Counted from the first letter of the stretch, positions 37,103-46,560 are shown. The stretch: DNA of 64,000 bases from Caldilineaceae bacterium bin5 (GCA_002238445.1 MPML01000014.1:1-64000); one strand, 5' to 3'. Notes: generated from the letters alone by a model not told the origin. A program made the numbers and translations.

Positions 37103-37970
37103 CTGGCGCCGTTTTGGGCAGGCTCATTTGCCCATGGTCGGCGTCGGCGTGATCCTCTTTCTCATGCTGCTGGCCGCATTGGCTCCTTTCATCGTCAGCG
37201 ATCCAACCCAGATCGAAATGCGCCGCGAAGTGAACGGAGAGACGGTCATGCCCCCCTATCCGCCAAGTCAGCACAACCTCTTCGGCACCGATCAGCTGGG
37301 AAGAGACATCTTCGCACGCGTTGTTTATGGTCTGCGCACTTCGCTCATCGTCGGCATACTGGTGCGCGGCCTGTCGATGGTAGCCGGCACCTTGCTGGGG
37401 CTCATCTCAGGATTCTTTCCCCGAATCGTCGATGACATAATCATGCGCCTCACCGACATAATGCTCGCCTTTCCCGTCATACTCCTGGCGATGACGGTCA
37501 CTGCTGTTCTTGGCCCCGGTCTCGTCACGGTTTGCCTTGCTTTGGCTCTCGTCGCCTGGCCCGACGTCGCCCGCCTGGTGCGGGGTCAGGTGCTCGCCAT
37601 CAAAGATCAGACCTACGTGGAAGCGGCGCGCAGTGTAGGCGCCGGCAACTGGCGCCTCCTCCTTCGCCACGTGTTGCCCAACTGCATGGGGCCCATTATC
37701 GTCGCCTTTTCTATGGGGATTCCCGGCGCGATCATGTACGAGGCCGGATTGAGCTTTTTCGGCTTCGGCATCCAACCGCCGACCCCCAGCCTGGGCTCTA
37801 TCATCAGCGACGGACGCGGCTACATTACCGTTGCGCCGTGGTACCCTGGCTTCCCCGGCCTGGTATTGACCCTGCTCGTGCTCTGCGTCAACCTGGTCGG
37901 CGATGGCCTTATCGACGTGACCAGCCCGCGGGCGGCAAGAGGAGAGCGCAACCGGCGATCAGCAGACTGA
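37068..37970 (+). CDS. Peptide-type ABC transporter permease, DppC family
   Basis: A 300-residue permease: N-terminal helix VGVGVILFLMLLAALAPFIV, the family block FGTDQLGRDIFARVVYGLRTSLIVG, the EAA loop YVEAARSVGAGNWRLLLRHVLPNCMGPIIV, and C-terminal LSFFGFGIQPPTPSLGSII...LVGDGLIDVTSPR. The start at 37068 lies inside the end of the DppB gene (35-base overlap), a common arrangement. With the binding protein at 33117 it completes the membrane part of one importer. Confidence 0.9.
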   Translation: MRLSIRAFATFDWRRFGQAHLPMVGVGVILFLMLLAALAPFIVSDPTQIEMRREVNGETVMPPYPPSQHNLFGTDQLGRDIFARVVYGLRTSLIVGILVRGLSMVAGTLLGLISGFFPRIVDDIIMRLTDIMLAFPVILLAMTVTAVLGPGLVTVCLALALVAWPDVARLVRGQVLAIKDQTYVEAARSVGAGNWRLLLRHVLPNCMGPIIVAFSMGIPGAIMYEAGLSFFGFGIQPPTPSLGSIISDGRGYITVAPWYPGFPGLVLTLLVLCVNLVGDGLIDVTSPRAARGERNRRSAD

Positions 37971-38083
37971 TTTGGATGCGCGCGTACGATTCTGCTAAAC
38001 TCGATAACACATTCGCGCCTTTCCGGCATCCTCTCAGAATACGACTCCCGGCACCCTGCTCGACTCCAACTGGAATAGATTCG

Positions 38084-39259
38084 ATGGCAACTGATAAGCA
38101 GAGCGTCCGAGTGCAACGCGTTGAACCTTCCTTCAACCCTGTCCAGGATGAAGACCTGGACCAGTACAGCGACGAACTCTCGGAACTCACCATAGTCGAC
38201 GTCGACGTGCATGTCGATGACACCCTCATGTTCATGCTCGATTACATGGAGGGCCATTTCCGCAAGCGGATGGAGACAGTCTTGCAGGCGGACTTCAAAG
38301 GAGAGCCGGGCAACTCCCTGCGTAACATGATCGCGCACATCGCCTGGCTCGGCTCATCCTATGACAAGCCGCCGCGCGCAAAGCTGGCGACCCAAAAGGA
38401 CCTTCTCGCCAGAATGGAGAAGGGAATTATCGACTACAGTATTCTCTTTCCCAGCGAACTCCTGCCCGTCGGCTATCTGCCGGAACCGGAATGGGCGGCT
38501 GCCCTCGCCACGGCCTACAACCAATATATGGTCGACGCCTACCAGAATCTGGACGGCGTTAAGATCGCCATCGTTGTCGCGCCCCAACACCCGGACCGGG
38601 CCGCAGCCGAGATCGACCGCCACGCCGCCCATCCCGATGTCGTGAGCGTCTGTATTCCCGACGTAGGCGTCAATCCACCGATTGGGGACGAGAAATACTG
38701 GCCTATCTTTGCCGCCGCGGCCAGGCATGACCTTCCGATCAGCTTTCATGGCATCGAGGCCCTCATCCACGATAACTACCCGCTGCGGGTGGCCCACTTC
38801 CACACGCTCATGCAGGTGAACAGCATGGGATTTCCCTTTACTTCGATGTTGCAGATCATGTCGGTGGTGTGCGCCGGTATCCCCGTGCGCTTTCCCAACC
38901 TGAAATTTGCCATCCTTGAAGCCGGCCTGACCTGGATGCCCTTTATCATGTACCGGCTCGACGCCGCATATCTGCGCTACCGCACCGAGCTGCCTGCTCT
39001 CGAGAAGAAACCCAGCGAATACATCCGTGATTGGTACATCGGCACCCACGAGCTGGAAGCGCTGCCGCGGCGGGGCGATCTCGTCAAGCTGATCGACCTA
39101 TACCAGGGACGCGACACGACCATGTGGGCCTCAGACTGGCCGCACTTGGAACGCGACCTGATCGCAGGGTTCATGCGCTACGACATGGACGACGCGCTTC
39201 GCCGTAAGATCTTGGGCGAGAACGCGCTCCAGTTCTTTGGGTTGAAGCCAAGACCATGA
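38084..39259 (+). CDS. Amidohydrolase-2 family metal-dependent hydrolase
   Basis: A 391-residue TIM-barrel enzyme of the aminocarboxymuconate-semialdehyde decarboxylase-like group. Likely metal-site motifs are VDVDVHVDD near the start, ISFHGIEALIH, LKFAILEAGLTWMPFIMYRLD and the C-terminal WASDWPHLERD. Members hydrolyse or decarboxylate cyclic and aromatic acids; the substrate is unknown here. The frame extends upstream to 37532 only by running through the permease gene in another frame. The ATG at 38084, 113 bases after that gene, is the sensible start. It overlaps the Rieske gene by four bases (ATGA), so the two products probably act together. Confidence 0.85.
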   Translation: MATDKQSVRVQRVEPSFNPVQDEDLDQYSDELSELTIVDVDVHVDDTLMFMLDYMEGHFRKRMETVLQADFKGEPGNSLRNMIAHIAWLGSSYDKPPRAKLATQKDLLARMEKGIIDYSILFPSELLPVGYLPEPEWAAALATAYNQYMVDAYQNLDGVKIAIVVAPQHPDRAAAEIDRHAAHPDVVSVCIPDVGVNPPIGDEKYWPIFAAAARHDLPISFHGIEALIHDNYPLRVAHFHTLMQVNSMGFPFTSMLQIMSVVCAGIPVRFPNLKFAILEAGLTWMPFIMYRLDAAYLRYRTELPALEKKPSEYIRDWYIGTHELEALPRRGDLVKLIDLYQGRDTTMWASDWPHLERDLIAGFMRYDMDDALRRKILGENALQFFGLKPRP

Positions 39260-39648
39260 CCAGCGAAAAAGAGCCTGCTCGCACAGGCGCGTCGCGACGC
39301 AAGATTACCGTCGCGGCTGTAGACTGTTTTCCGCCTGGCGCCCGCATGGAAGTTCGGGTTGGCAGCGCCATGATCGCAGTCTTTAACGTTGGCGGCGACT
39401 ATTACGCCCTGTACGGCCGCTGCCCGCACCAGTCCGCGCCTTTGAGCCGCGGCCGGCTGCAAGGCACAGTTATCTGCAATGCCGACACCGGCTGGAAGAC
39501 TGAATGGGCACACGAGGGCGAAGTGCTGGTCTGCCCCGGCCACGGGATGGAATACCACGTCCGGACCGGCAAGGCATTTGGCTACAACCTTAAACTTCGC
39601 ACCTACGAGGTGGTGGTCGAGGACGGGCAGGTTAAGCTGGTAATGTAG
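39256..39648 (+). CDS. Rieske [2Fe-2S] ferredoxin-type protein
   Basis: A 130-residue small Rieske protein. The cluster ligands are Cys56-Pro-His58 (GRCPHQSAPLSRG) and Cys93-Pro-Gly-His96 (LVCPGHGMEYHVRTG). There is no signal peptide, membrane anchor or oxygenase catalytic domain. It resembles ferredoxin components of non-haem oxygenases but has a longer spacer (about 35 residues) between the two ligand pairs than many. The start overlaps the amidohydrolase stop. It may pass electrons to an oxygenase, though no Rieske oxygenase alpha subunit is in the window. Confidence 0.88.
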   Translation: MTSEKEPARTGASRRKITVAAVDCFPPGARMEVRVGSAMIAVFNVGGDYYALYGRCPHQSAPLSRGRLQGTVICNADTGWKTEWAHEGEVLVCPGHGMEYHVRTGKAFGYNLKLRTYEVVVEDGQVKLVM

Positions 39649-39720
39649 AAGCTTTGCAGGCTGGACAACTGCGCGGACGAGGCGACCGCCTTTCCGGAAC
39701 GCACCTGGCGAGAGGAAAAT

Positions 39721-40968
39721 ATGAAGAAAGTAGCGATGGTAGCGCGCCCAATCCGCAAGGCTGAATTTGGCGAGCCGATCCCTGTAACGATCGACGATAT
39801 GCTGAGCGAGATCAGCAATCAGGGGCCCGCCATACCGGCAGTAATGGATTCAGTCCAGCCGCAACTTGAGGCCCTGGATCCAACTCTCTTTACGTCCAAT
39901 TCACACTTTTACATAACCGGCTGCGGAGACTCCTACTTCGCAGGTCTGGCCGCGCGCTATGCCTTTGCCCGCTATGCCGGCCTGCCCACCGACGCACAGG
40001 AGGCGCTCGAGTTTGGAAGGTACGCCGCCGAATTCGTTCCGCCGGATTCGCTTGTGTTCGGCATATCCAACTCCGGCAAGGCGACCCGCTCCGTCGAAGC
40101 GCTCGTGAACGCCCGTTTGGGAGGCGCACACACGGTCGCGATCACCGGCAATCCGGACGGCTGGCTGGCCCAGGAAGCCGACACCATCCTCGATCAGAGT
40201 GTCCGGCTCGCAGGCGAACTGATCGGCATGCCCAGCAATTTGGATACCAACCCTGATGACAGCAAGCCTCGCCGCGGATCTTTTGGATTGGTGAATTATC
40301 TGGCCAGCTTGACCACGCTCTATTTGATTGCCTTTCAAACTGGTGTGGCTCGCGGCCGTCTCTCCGAAAGTGAGGCCAACGCGTTGCGGGCCGAGCTGCG
40401 GTCCACCGCTGACCTGATCGCGGAGACCGTCGAGGTATGCACACCTGCGGCACAAGCCTACGCCGAGCAGGTCAAAGAAATCGACACTTATACGATTCTT
40501 GGCTCCGGCCCCAGCCTCGCCACCAGCCTATTCTATGCGGCCAAGACCTACGAACTCCCTCGTGTCTACGGTGTTTCGCAGGAATTGGAAGAGTGGGCCC
40601 ACGAACAGTTTTTCCTGACCGGGCCAGGGACGCAAGTCCTTTTCATCGCACCCCAGGGACGCAGCGAAACGCGGGTCCAGGAACTTCTGCACACCACGAG
40701 GACCATGGGAGGGACCGGCGTAGTAATAACCGACCAGGGCAACAAGCGGCTGACCGAAGCGGCCGACGTGACACTTCCTGTCGCCGGCGCCGTTTCGGAA
40801 GCGCTTTCTCCGCTCGTATATTGCGTTCCCGGTCAGCTCTTCGCCACCTACCTGGCAAAATCCCGCGGCCGCCTGGCCTTCGAGTTCGACTCTCCGCTCC
40901 AATATGAAATGAACATGCGCACAATCCAGGAAAGCCAGCTGATCGAGTTTCACCCAACTCGAAGCTGA
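39721..40968 (+). CDS. SIS-domain protein (GlmS isomerase-domain-like)
   Basis: A 415-residue protein with two sugar isomerase (SIS) domains. The first shows HFYITGCGDSYFAGLAARYAF and VFGISNSGKATRSVEAL; the second shows YTILGSGPSLATSLFYAAKTYELPRVYG, EEWAHEQFF and VVITDQGNK. It resembles the isomerase half of glucosamine-6-phosphate synthase and FrlB/AgaS-type deglycases, without a glutaminase domain. A phosphosugar-amine substrate is likely, which fits the PfkB kinase upstream. GAGAGGAAAAT precedes the ATG. It closes the plus-strand part of the catabolic region. Confidence 0.85.
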   Translation: MKKVAMVARPIRKAEFGEPIPVTIDDMLSEISNQGPAIPAVMDSVQPQLEALDPTLFTSNSHFYITGCGDSYFAGLAARYAFARYAGLPTDAQEALEFGRYAAEFVPPDSLVFGISNSGKATRSVEALVNARLGGAHTVAITGNPDGWLAQEADTILDQSVRLAGELIGMPSNLDTNPDDSKPRRGSFGLVNYLASLTTLYLIAFQTGVARGRLSESEANALRAELRSTADLIAETVEVCTPAAQAYAEQVKEIDTYTILGSGPSLATSLFYAAKTYELPRVYGVSQELEEWAHEQFFLTGPGTQVLFIAPQGRSETRVQELLHTTRTMGGTGVVITDQGNKRLTEAADVTLPVAGAVSEALSPLVYCVPGQLFATYLAKSRGRLAFEFDSPLQYEMNMRTIQESQLIEFHPTRS

Positions 40969-41234
40969 GTTCAACTGGGATGCCAAAGACTTTACTGGCG
41001 CGAAGTCCCTGTGAGTTGCATCTTTTCCTACGATAGGCTGCAAGCCAGCTGCAGTTGGCTCGCTGCCGCTACAATCCATCTCCGGGCCGCCAGCCTAGAC
41101 TGCTAACGCAAAGCCCATCTCTAAACTGTGAGAACGGTTTCTTGAGCAAGAATCTCAGCAACGAGAGAATTCGCTTGTCGCCGAGGTGTGCTTGGAGGAG
41201 CCTGTGCGGGTAAGGACAACTGACAGATCAAACA

Positions 41235-41278
41235 GAGGGCACTTGCGGTAGATGAACTCCTGCTCCGCAACTGCCCTC
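41235..41278 (-). terminator. Long hairpin between convergent SIS and PhyH genes
   Basis: GAGGGCA-C-TTGCGG (41235-41248) pairs with CCGCAA-C-TGCCCTC (41265-41278): two stems of 6 and 7 pairs around a single C-C mismatch, with a 16-base loop. On the minus strand it is followed by TCTGTTTGATCTG, a weak U-tract, so it probably ends the minus-strand transporter/PhyH transcript. The remaining gap 40969-41234 shows nothing else. Confidence 0.6.
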
Positions 41279-41321
41279 GTCTATGAAACTGCTATTCCAA
41301 ACGCGAAGCGTCTGACTTCTC

Positions 41322-42212
41322 TTAGCCGGTCGCCTCTTCTACCGGCTGAACCGGTACCTTTTCCACTGGAGTGAGTTCGTACCTCTCCCAGTGATACTGA
41401 AATTCGGTCGACTTCCACCCCTTGTAGATCTCGTCCCAGCTGAGGCGGCCTTGGTGCGGACCCAAGACCTTGTCCATGACCGGGTCCGAGGCCCGCTGGT
41501 AGCGGTAGTCCACCGATAGACGAATACGGTCTCCTGACAAGTTGGGCAATCCCCTATGCACTGTGTGGCTGTGGAAGAAAAGCAAGTCCCCATTTTCGAA
41601 GGGGCTCGAAACCCATTCACCCCCGATCTTTTCAAAGTGGGCGCGCAGTCCGCCGGCGCCCAGCGCCCGGGAAACCGGCAAAATCCCCTTCTTATGCGAA
41701 CCGGTCAACACGCTTAACCCGCCCATCCTGTGGGGACAGTCACCCAACGGCAGCCACGCGGTCCAAACATCAGGCGTGCCCTGAATATGTACGAAATCCT
41801 GGTGGGCCGGCGTAGTCTGCTCCAAATTGGTCGGGAATATGAAGCGGGCGATGTTGCTGGGCTGGAGAAGTACGTCATCACCCAAAAGATTCCCAATGAC
41901 GCGCATGATCGCCTTGTCGTGTGCAAGCGTGTGGAAAGACTCCAGCATCTGCACTTTGTCGTATACCGGCGAAAACTCCGGTTCTCCAGATACATGAGGA
42001 GGATGGCTGGTTATAGTCTCCAGTGGGTCGGTGCCGGCATCGATCCAACCGACTTCCTGCAAGACATTGGCAATGTCATGGCGCGCCTGTAAGACGGCCT
42101 CTTTATCTACGAAGTCGCGTATATAGAGATAGCCGTCACGATCAGCACGTTGGCACAGGGCCTTTCCGTCTTCCTTGATATCGCTGGAGTCGACAAAAGG
42201 ATTCATCGTCAT
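41322..42212 (-). CDS. Phytanoyl-CoA dioxygenase (PhyH) family protein, third copy
   Basis: A 296-residue Fe(II)/2-oxoglutarate oxygenase with His137-x-Asp139 (PAHQDFVHIQ) and His219 (HSHTVHRGLPN), and an Arg in RIRLSVDYRYQ for 2-oxoglutarate. The N-terminal DGYLYIRDFVDKEAVLQAR is typical of the family. AGGAGA lies close to the ATG. It is the last gene of a minus-strand operon with binding protein, permeases and ATPases, separated from the DppC-like gene by 67 bases, so its substrate is probably imported by that system. Confidence 0.88.
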   Translation of the reverse strand: MTMNPFVDSSDIKEDGKALCQRADRDGYLYIRDFVDKEAVLQARHDIANVLQEVGWIDAGTDPLETITSHPPHVSGEPEFSPVYDKVQMLESFHTLAHDKAIMRVIGNLLGDDVLLQPSNIARFIFPTNLEQTTPAHQDFVHIQGTPDVWTAWLPLGDCPHRMGGLSVLTGSHKKGILPVSRALGAGGLRAHFEKIGGEWVSSPFENGDLLFFHSHTVHRGLPNLSGDRIRLSVDYRYQRASDPVMDKVLGPHQGRLSWDEIYKGWKSTEFQYHWERYELTPVEKVPVQPVEEATG

Positions 42213-42279
42213 GTTCTCCTGTATTCCAGGCAGTTACGCCGGAAAAGTAGTGGGCCGATAGGCTGCTGCTCAAACCGTG

Positions 42280-43431
42280 CTAAACGTGGGTATAGGGGTC
42301 AGAAGCGTCGCGCAGACCGTCGCCGACAAAATTGAATGCCAGAATACTGACCACGATGAATACAGTCGGCAACAGAAGCCAGGGCGACAGCGCCAGAACG
42401 CGAATCGCCTGCGCTTCCTTCAGCAATACCCCCCAGCTGATGGCCGGCGCCTGCAAACCCAGACCGATAAAGCTGAGAGCCGTTTCCCCCAGAATCATCT
42501 GCGGTATCGCAAGAGTCAACCGGGCGATAATGTAACTCAAAAACGACGGCAACAAATAGCGAAAGATTATGCGCAGGTTGCTTGCGCCGTCCAGCTCCGC
42601 CGCGCCTACGAAGTCCTCCTCCCGAAGGGCGAAGAAACGTCCGCGCACAACGCGCGCTATACTTGTCCATCCAACAATCGACAAGATGAGTACAATGGCG
42701 AAATAGGTTCTTACAACCGGCCAGTCCGAGGGTAGCGCAATGCTCAAAGCCATCCACAGCGGTAGCGTAGGCAGGGCGCGTAACGATTCAATCACGCGCT
42801 GGATCACCATGTCCACTGTCCCGCCGAGGTAGCCGGACAGTCCGCCAATCAATATGCCCAGGAAAAAACTCATGGCAACGCCCACCAGACCAATCGTGAG
42901 CGAGATGCGTGCGCCGTAGACGATGCGGGTAAACAGATCGCGCCCCACCGTATCCTGGCCAAGCAGCGAAAGACGAGCCTCCGGGTCCTGCAAACCAAAC
43001 AGATGAATCTCGCTCTCGAACAGACCCCACAATTCGTATGGGTCGCCGCGCACAAACAGCCCCAGCGGCTGCATTATCGTCTCGTCCTCGACGAATACCG
43101 CGGCGTAAGTTTCAGGGTCAAGCGTCTTCTTGAAAGGATGCACAAAGGGCCGCAGGTGAAAGTTCCCTTCAGGATCGATGAAGCGGATCGTGTGCGGGGG
43201 CGCCAGCGTCAGTTCTGCTCTGAAGATATACGGATCGTACGGTGCCACGAACTCTGCGAAAACCGCGACAAAGTAGAATATCCCCAGCACAACCAGCGAA
43301 ATGACCGCCAGCTTGTGCTGCAGAAAGCGCCAGCGGATCAACTGCCACTGTGAAGCGACCAGTACGCGTTGGTCCGTCTGGTCTCCTGCGGCGATGCCTT
43401 CAATTGGCGCCGCGCCCGCTGCCTGCGTCAT
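42280..43431 (-). CDS. Peptide-type ABC transporter permease, DppC family, with large external insert
   Basis: A 383-residue permease. After the first helix (LAVISLVVLGIFYFVAVFAEFV) there is an external region of about 105 residues (FRAELTLAPPHTIRFIDPEG...ESEIHLFGL), larger than in DppC. Then come the standard GQDTVGRDLFTRIVYGARISL, the EAA loop (FVGAAELDGASNLRIIFRYLLPSFLSYI) and C-terminal FNFVGDGLRDASDPYTHV. The insert is probably a docking surface for the 685-residue binding protein of this operon. The ATG overlaps the DppF stop by four bases. Confidence 0.9.
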   Translation of the reverse strand: MTQAAGAAPIEGIAAGDQTDQRVLVASQWQLIRWRFLQHKLAVISLVVLGIFYFVAVFAEFVAPYDPYIFRAELTLAPPHTIRFIDPEGNFHLRPFVHPFKKTLDPETYAAVFVEDETIMQPLGLFVRGDPYELWGLFESEIHLFGLQDPEARLSLLGQDTVGRDLFTRIVYGARISLTIGLVGVAMSFFLGILIGGLSGYLGGTVDMVIQRVIESLRALPTLPLWMALSIALPSDWPVVRTYFAIVLILSIVGWTSIARVVRGRFFALREEDFVGAAELDGASNLRIIFRYLLPSFLSYIIARLTLAIPQMILGETALSFIGLGLQAPAISWGVLLKEAQAIRVLALSPWLLLPTVFIVVSILAFNFVGDGLRDASDPYTHV

Positions 43432-44516
43432 GCGTTTTCTCTCTCCTCACGCTGAATAGAGCCTGCGATCCCCGTCAATTCCAGTTTTTCCGCGAAATGG
43501 CAGGCCGCCAGATGTGATTGACCCTCCTTTTCGCTGATGTCTATCAGCTCCGGCGTCTCCTGCCTGCATCTGTCCTCTGCATAGCGGCAGCGGGGATGAA
43601 AAGCGCAGCCGCCGGGCAGGTTGCCGGGATCGGCCACTTCGCCTGCAAGCACGATTCGCTCCCGATACTTCGTGTCGGGATCGGGATTCGGCGCCGCCGA
43701 GATCAACGCCTCGGTGTAGGGATGCCTGGGATTCGTGTACAGTTCCTCTGTTTCGCCGATCTCCACGATCTTGCCCGCGTACATCACCGCCACTCGGTCG
43801 GCCTCATACTTTACGACGGCCAGGTTATGGGCAACAAAGAGGTATGTGAGCCCAAGCTGAGTCTGGAGCTCCTTCATCAGATTCAGAATCTGCGCCTGCA
43901 CTGAAACGTCCAGAGCCGACACCGCCTCGTCTGCAATAACAACCTTGGGCGAGAGAGACAGGGCGCGTGCAATTGCGATACGCTGGCGCTGGCCTCCGCT
44001 GAATGCGTGCGGGTACCTGTTCAGCGTTGAAGGATCGAGTCGCACGAGACGCAGCAACTCCGCAACCCGTTCCTGCAGTTCATCCTGGTTCTCGACCATG
44101 CGATGTATGACGAGCGGCTCGCCGATAATCTGGAGCAGTGTCATTCGCGGGTTCAACGAAGAATAGGGATCCTGATAAATCATGCGGATGTTACGACGAG
44201 CTTCCTTTAGCTCCTCTTTCTCCATCCGCGTGAGATCCATCGGCTCCGCGTCACCGATTCGAAACAGAACCTGGCCTGCAGTAGGTCGTTGCGCCTGGAT
44301 AATGCAGTGGCTGGTTGTCGTCTTTCCGCAACCGCTCTCCCCGACCAGGGCCAGCGTCTCGCCCTCATTCAGGTCGAAATTCACGTCATCGACTGCCTTC
44401 ACAACGCCAACCTGCCGGCGTAGGAAGCCTGCTTCAATCGGGAAATACTTTACGAGGTTGCGGACCGAAATGATTGTGCGCTCGTTCATGTCCGTCTCGC
44501 GCGTGGTTTCCGTCAC
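43428..44516 (-). CDS. Peptide-type ABC transporter ATPase, DppF/OppF family
   Basis: A 362-residue ATPase: Walker A GESGCGKTT, signature FSGGQRQRIAIARAL, Walker B VVIADEAVSALD, and switch FVAHNLAVV. The C-terminal oligopeptide-type domain carries CAFHPRCRYAEDRCRQETPEL, a Cys-rich segment that in this family can bind an iron-sulfur cluster. GTG 44516 overlaps the DppD stop by four bases; an ATG at 44489 is the alternative. It pairs with the DppD-type ATPase. Confidence 0.93.
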   Translation of the reverse strand: MTETTRETDMNERTIISVRNLVKYFPIEAGFLRRQVGVVKAVDDVNFDLNEGETLALVGESGCGKTTTSHCIIQAQRPTAGQVLFRIGDAEPMDLTRMEKEELKEARRNIRMIYQDPYSSLNPRMTLLQIIGEPLVIHRMVENQDELQERVAELLRLVRLDPSTLNRYPHAFSGGQRQRIAIARALSLSPKVVIADEAVSALDVSVQAQILNLMKELQTQLGLTYLFVAHNLAVVKYEADRVAVMYAGKIVEIGETEELYTNPRHPYTEALISAAPNPDPDTKYRERIVLAGEVADPGNLPGGCAFHPRCRYAEDRCRQETPELIDISEKEGQSHLAACHFAEKLELTGIAGSIQREERENA

Positions 44517-45577
44517 TCGAGCGCCTCCCTACCTCCGTACAGGAAGCAACTCACTTCGTGACCTCTTGCAACTGCCGTGAGCGGGGGTTCGTGTCTTTCG
44601 CACACGCCTTCGATAAAGTCAGGGCACCGTGTATGAAACTTGCAGCCGCTTGGCATCGCGTAGGGATTGGGCACAACGCCCTCGATCGGTTCGATTTCCA
44701 CTCTGCCCGGTTCCATCTTCGGAATCGATGCCAGCAAGCCCCGTGTGTAAGGATGCTGCGGCCGGTGAAAGACATCCTCTACCGTTCCGTGCTCAACCTC
44801 CTTGCCCAGGTACATTATCATGACCCGGTCAGTCAGTTCGGCAATCACACCCAAATCGTGCGTAATCATGATGATCGCCATGCCCAGATCGGCTTGGATA
44901 TCCCGAAGCAGTTCAAGCATCTGGGCCTGAATCGTCACGTCCACGGCCGTAGTCGGCTCATCCGCGATCAACAGTTTGGGTCTGCAAGAGAGCGAAAGCG
45001 CAACCATCGCCCTTTGTCGCATGCCACCGCTCAGATTAAAAGTGTACTCGTCTATGTTCCGCGCCGGATTTGGCATACCGACCCGCCGCAGCATTTCAAT
45101 GGCTTGGTCATGTGCCTCCTCTTTGCTTACCTCCTGGTGGATGCGAATTGTCTCGATGATCTGGTCGCCGACGGTATGCACAGGGCTGAATGCTGACATC
45201 GGCTCCTGGAAGATCATTGCTATATCTTTGCCCCGGATATCCCTGAGAACCCGGCCATCGGCATCTTCAGTTGCCAGATCAATGAGCCGGTCCTCGTTTT
45301 GGAAGAGAATCTCCCCACCCACAATCTTGCCGTTTTTGGGAAGGATACGCAGGATCGACTGGCTTGTCACGCTCTTGCCGCAACCGCTCTCCCCGGCGAT
45401 GCCGAGAATCTCGCCCGGTTTAATATCGAAACTCACGCCGTCGACAGCCTTGACCACCCCTTCGCGCGAGAAAAAATGGGTCTGCAAATCACGCACCGAT
45501 AGCAGCGACCCGTTCATTCCCTCGGTTGATGGAGCCATTTCATCAATTGCGGTTCCGCCACTTTGAATCTCGGTCAT
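44513..45577 (-). CDS. Peptide-type ABC transporter ATPase, DppD/OppD family
   Basis: A 354-residue ATPase: Walker A GESGCGKSVT, signature LSGGMRQRAMVALSL, Walker B LLIADEPTTAVD and switch MITHDLGVI. The C-terminal segment CKFHTRCPDFIEGVCERHEPPL is the family Cys-rich motif. It overlaps the upstream DppB gene and the downstream DppF gene by four bases each, so the whole transporter is translationally coupled. These are the only DppD/F ATPases in the window and may also energise the importer at 33-38 kb. Confidence 0.94.
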   Translation of the reverse strand: MTEIQSGGTAIDEMAPSTEGMNGSLLSVRDLQTHFFSREGVVKAVDGVSFDIKPGEILGIAGESGCGKSVTSQSILRILPKNGKIVGGEILFQNEDRLIDLATEDADGRVLRDIRGKDIAMIFQEPMSAFSPVHTVGDQIIETIRIHQEVSKEEAHDQAIEMLRRVGMPNPARNIDEYTFNLSGGMRQRAMVALSLSCRPKLLIADEPTTAVDVTIQAQMLELLRDIQADLGMAIIMITHDLGVIAELTDRVMIMYLGKEVEHGTVEDVFHRPQHPYTRGLLASIPKMEPGRVEIEPIEGVVPNPYAMPSGCKFHTRCPDFIEGVCERHEPPLTAVARGHEVSCFLYGGREALE

Positions 45578-46560
45578 ACGGCGCCCCGAATACGCGGATC
45601 GACGATAGCCAGCAGAATATCCGAAAGAAGCGTGCCAACGAGCGTAAGGATTCCCAGGATCATGATTATGCTCGTCGCCAGGAACATATCCTGCTGCATT
45701 AGCGAGTCCAAAAGCACCGGCGCAATCGTTGGCAGCCCCAAAACCAGTGAAACCAGGACCTCACCCTCGACCAGCACCGGCAACAGCCAGCCAACCGTGC
45801 TTATCACAGGATTGATCGCGATGCGCAACGGGTACTTGTAGAGAAGCTTCGTCGGTTTGACCCCCCTTGCGCGCGCGACCGTGACATACTGCTTGGGCAA
45901 CTCGTCCAGCAAGTTGGCGCGCATCGTCCTGATCAGTTCTGCAGTGCCTGCAGTGCCTACAATCAGAGCCGGCAACCAGATATGGCCGACCAGATCAAGG
46001 AACTTCGCCAAACCAAAGGGGGCATTCTGCATCTCCGGCGAGTAGAGACCAATCGCAACTGTTCCCGTCCATTTGAACAGCAGCCAGAGCCCGACCAGCG
46101 CCAGCAGAAAATTGGGCGTAGCCACGCCCAGAAAACCAACAACCGTAAACGAATAGTCCGCCAGCGAATACTGTTTGGTAGCCGAGAGAATGCCGATGGG
46201 GATGCCGATCACAAAGACCAGAATCAAGGAGAGCAGCGAGATCGTAAAGCTGGACGGCAGCCGCTGGGCAATGATATCCACAACCGGTTCGCGATAAATC
46301 ATCGAGTAACCCAGATCGCCCTCAATAAAGCTGGAGACCCACTTGAAGTACTGTACATAGATCGGTTCACCAAGTCCGTAACGCGCCCTGAGTGAATCGA
46401 TCAGTTCCGGCTCGATGATGTCACCCTGTGCCTCCAACCCGGCAATATAGGAGCTCACGAAGTCGCCGGGCGGCGCCTGGATGATAATGAATCCAATAAT
46501 ACTGATCAGGATCGTCACCGGAATCATGACGAGCAGTCTTCTCAAGATGTATATCAGCAT
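45574..46560 (-). CDS. Peptide-type ABC transporter permease, DppB family
   Basis: A 328-residue permease. It begins MLIYILRRLLVMIPVTILISIIGF, with the RYGLGEPIYVQYFKWVSSFIEGDLGYS block and the EAA loop (YVTVARARGVKPTKLLYKYPLRIAINPVI). It ends LVGTLLSDILLAIVDPRIR. About six helices. It follows the binding-protein gene after 70 bases containing a strong hairpin, and overlaps DppD by four bases. Confidence 0.92.
   Translation of the reverse strand: MLIYILRRLLVMIPVTILISIIGFIIIQAPPGDFVSSYIAGLEAQGDIIEPELIDSLRARYGLGEPIYVQYFKWVSSFIEGDLGYSMIYREPVVDIIAQRLPSSFTISLLSLILVFVIGIPIGILSATKQYSLADYSFTVVGFLGVATPNFLLALVGLWLLFKWTGTVAIGLYSPEMQNAPFGLAKFLDLVGHIWLPALIVGTAGTAELIRTMRANLLDELPKQYVTVARARGVKPTKLLYKYPLRIAINPVISTVGWLLPVLVEGEVLVSLVLGLPTIAPVLLDSLMQQDMFLATSIIMILGILTLVGTLLSDILLAIVDPRIRGAV

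Noticed and set aside
37532..38083. Upstream extension of the amidohydrolase frame
   Set aside because: It overlaps the DppC-like gene in a different frame and encodes arginine/proline-rich sequence without similarity to the hydrolase family.
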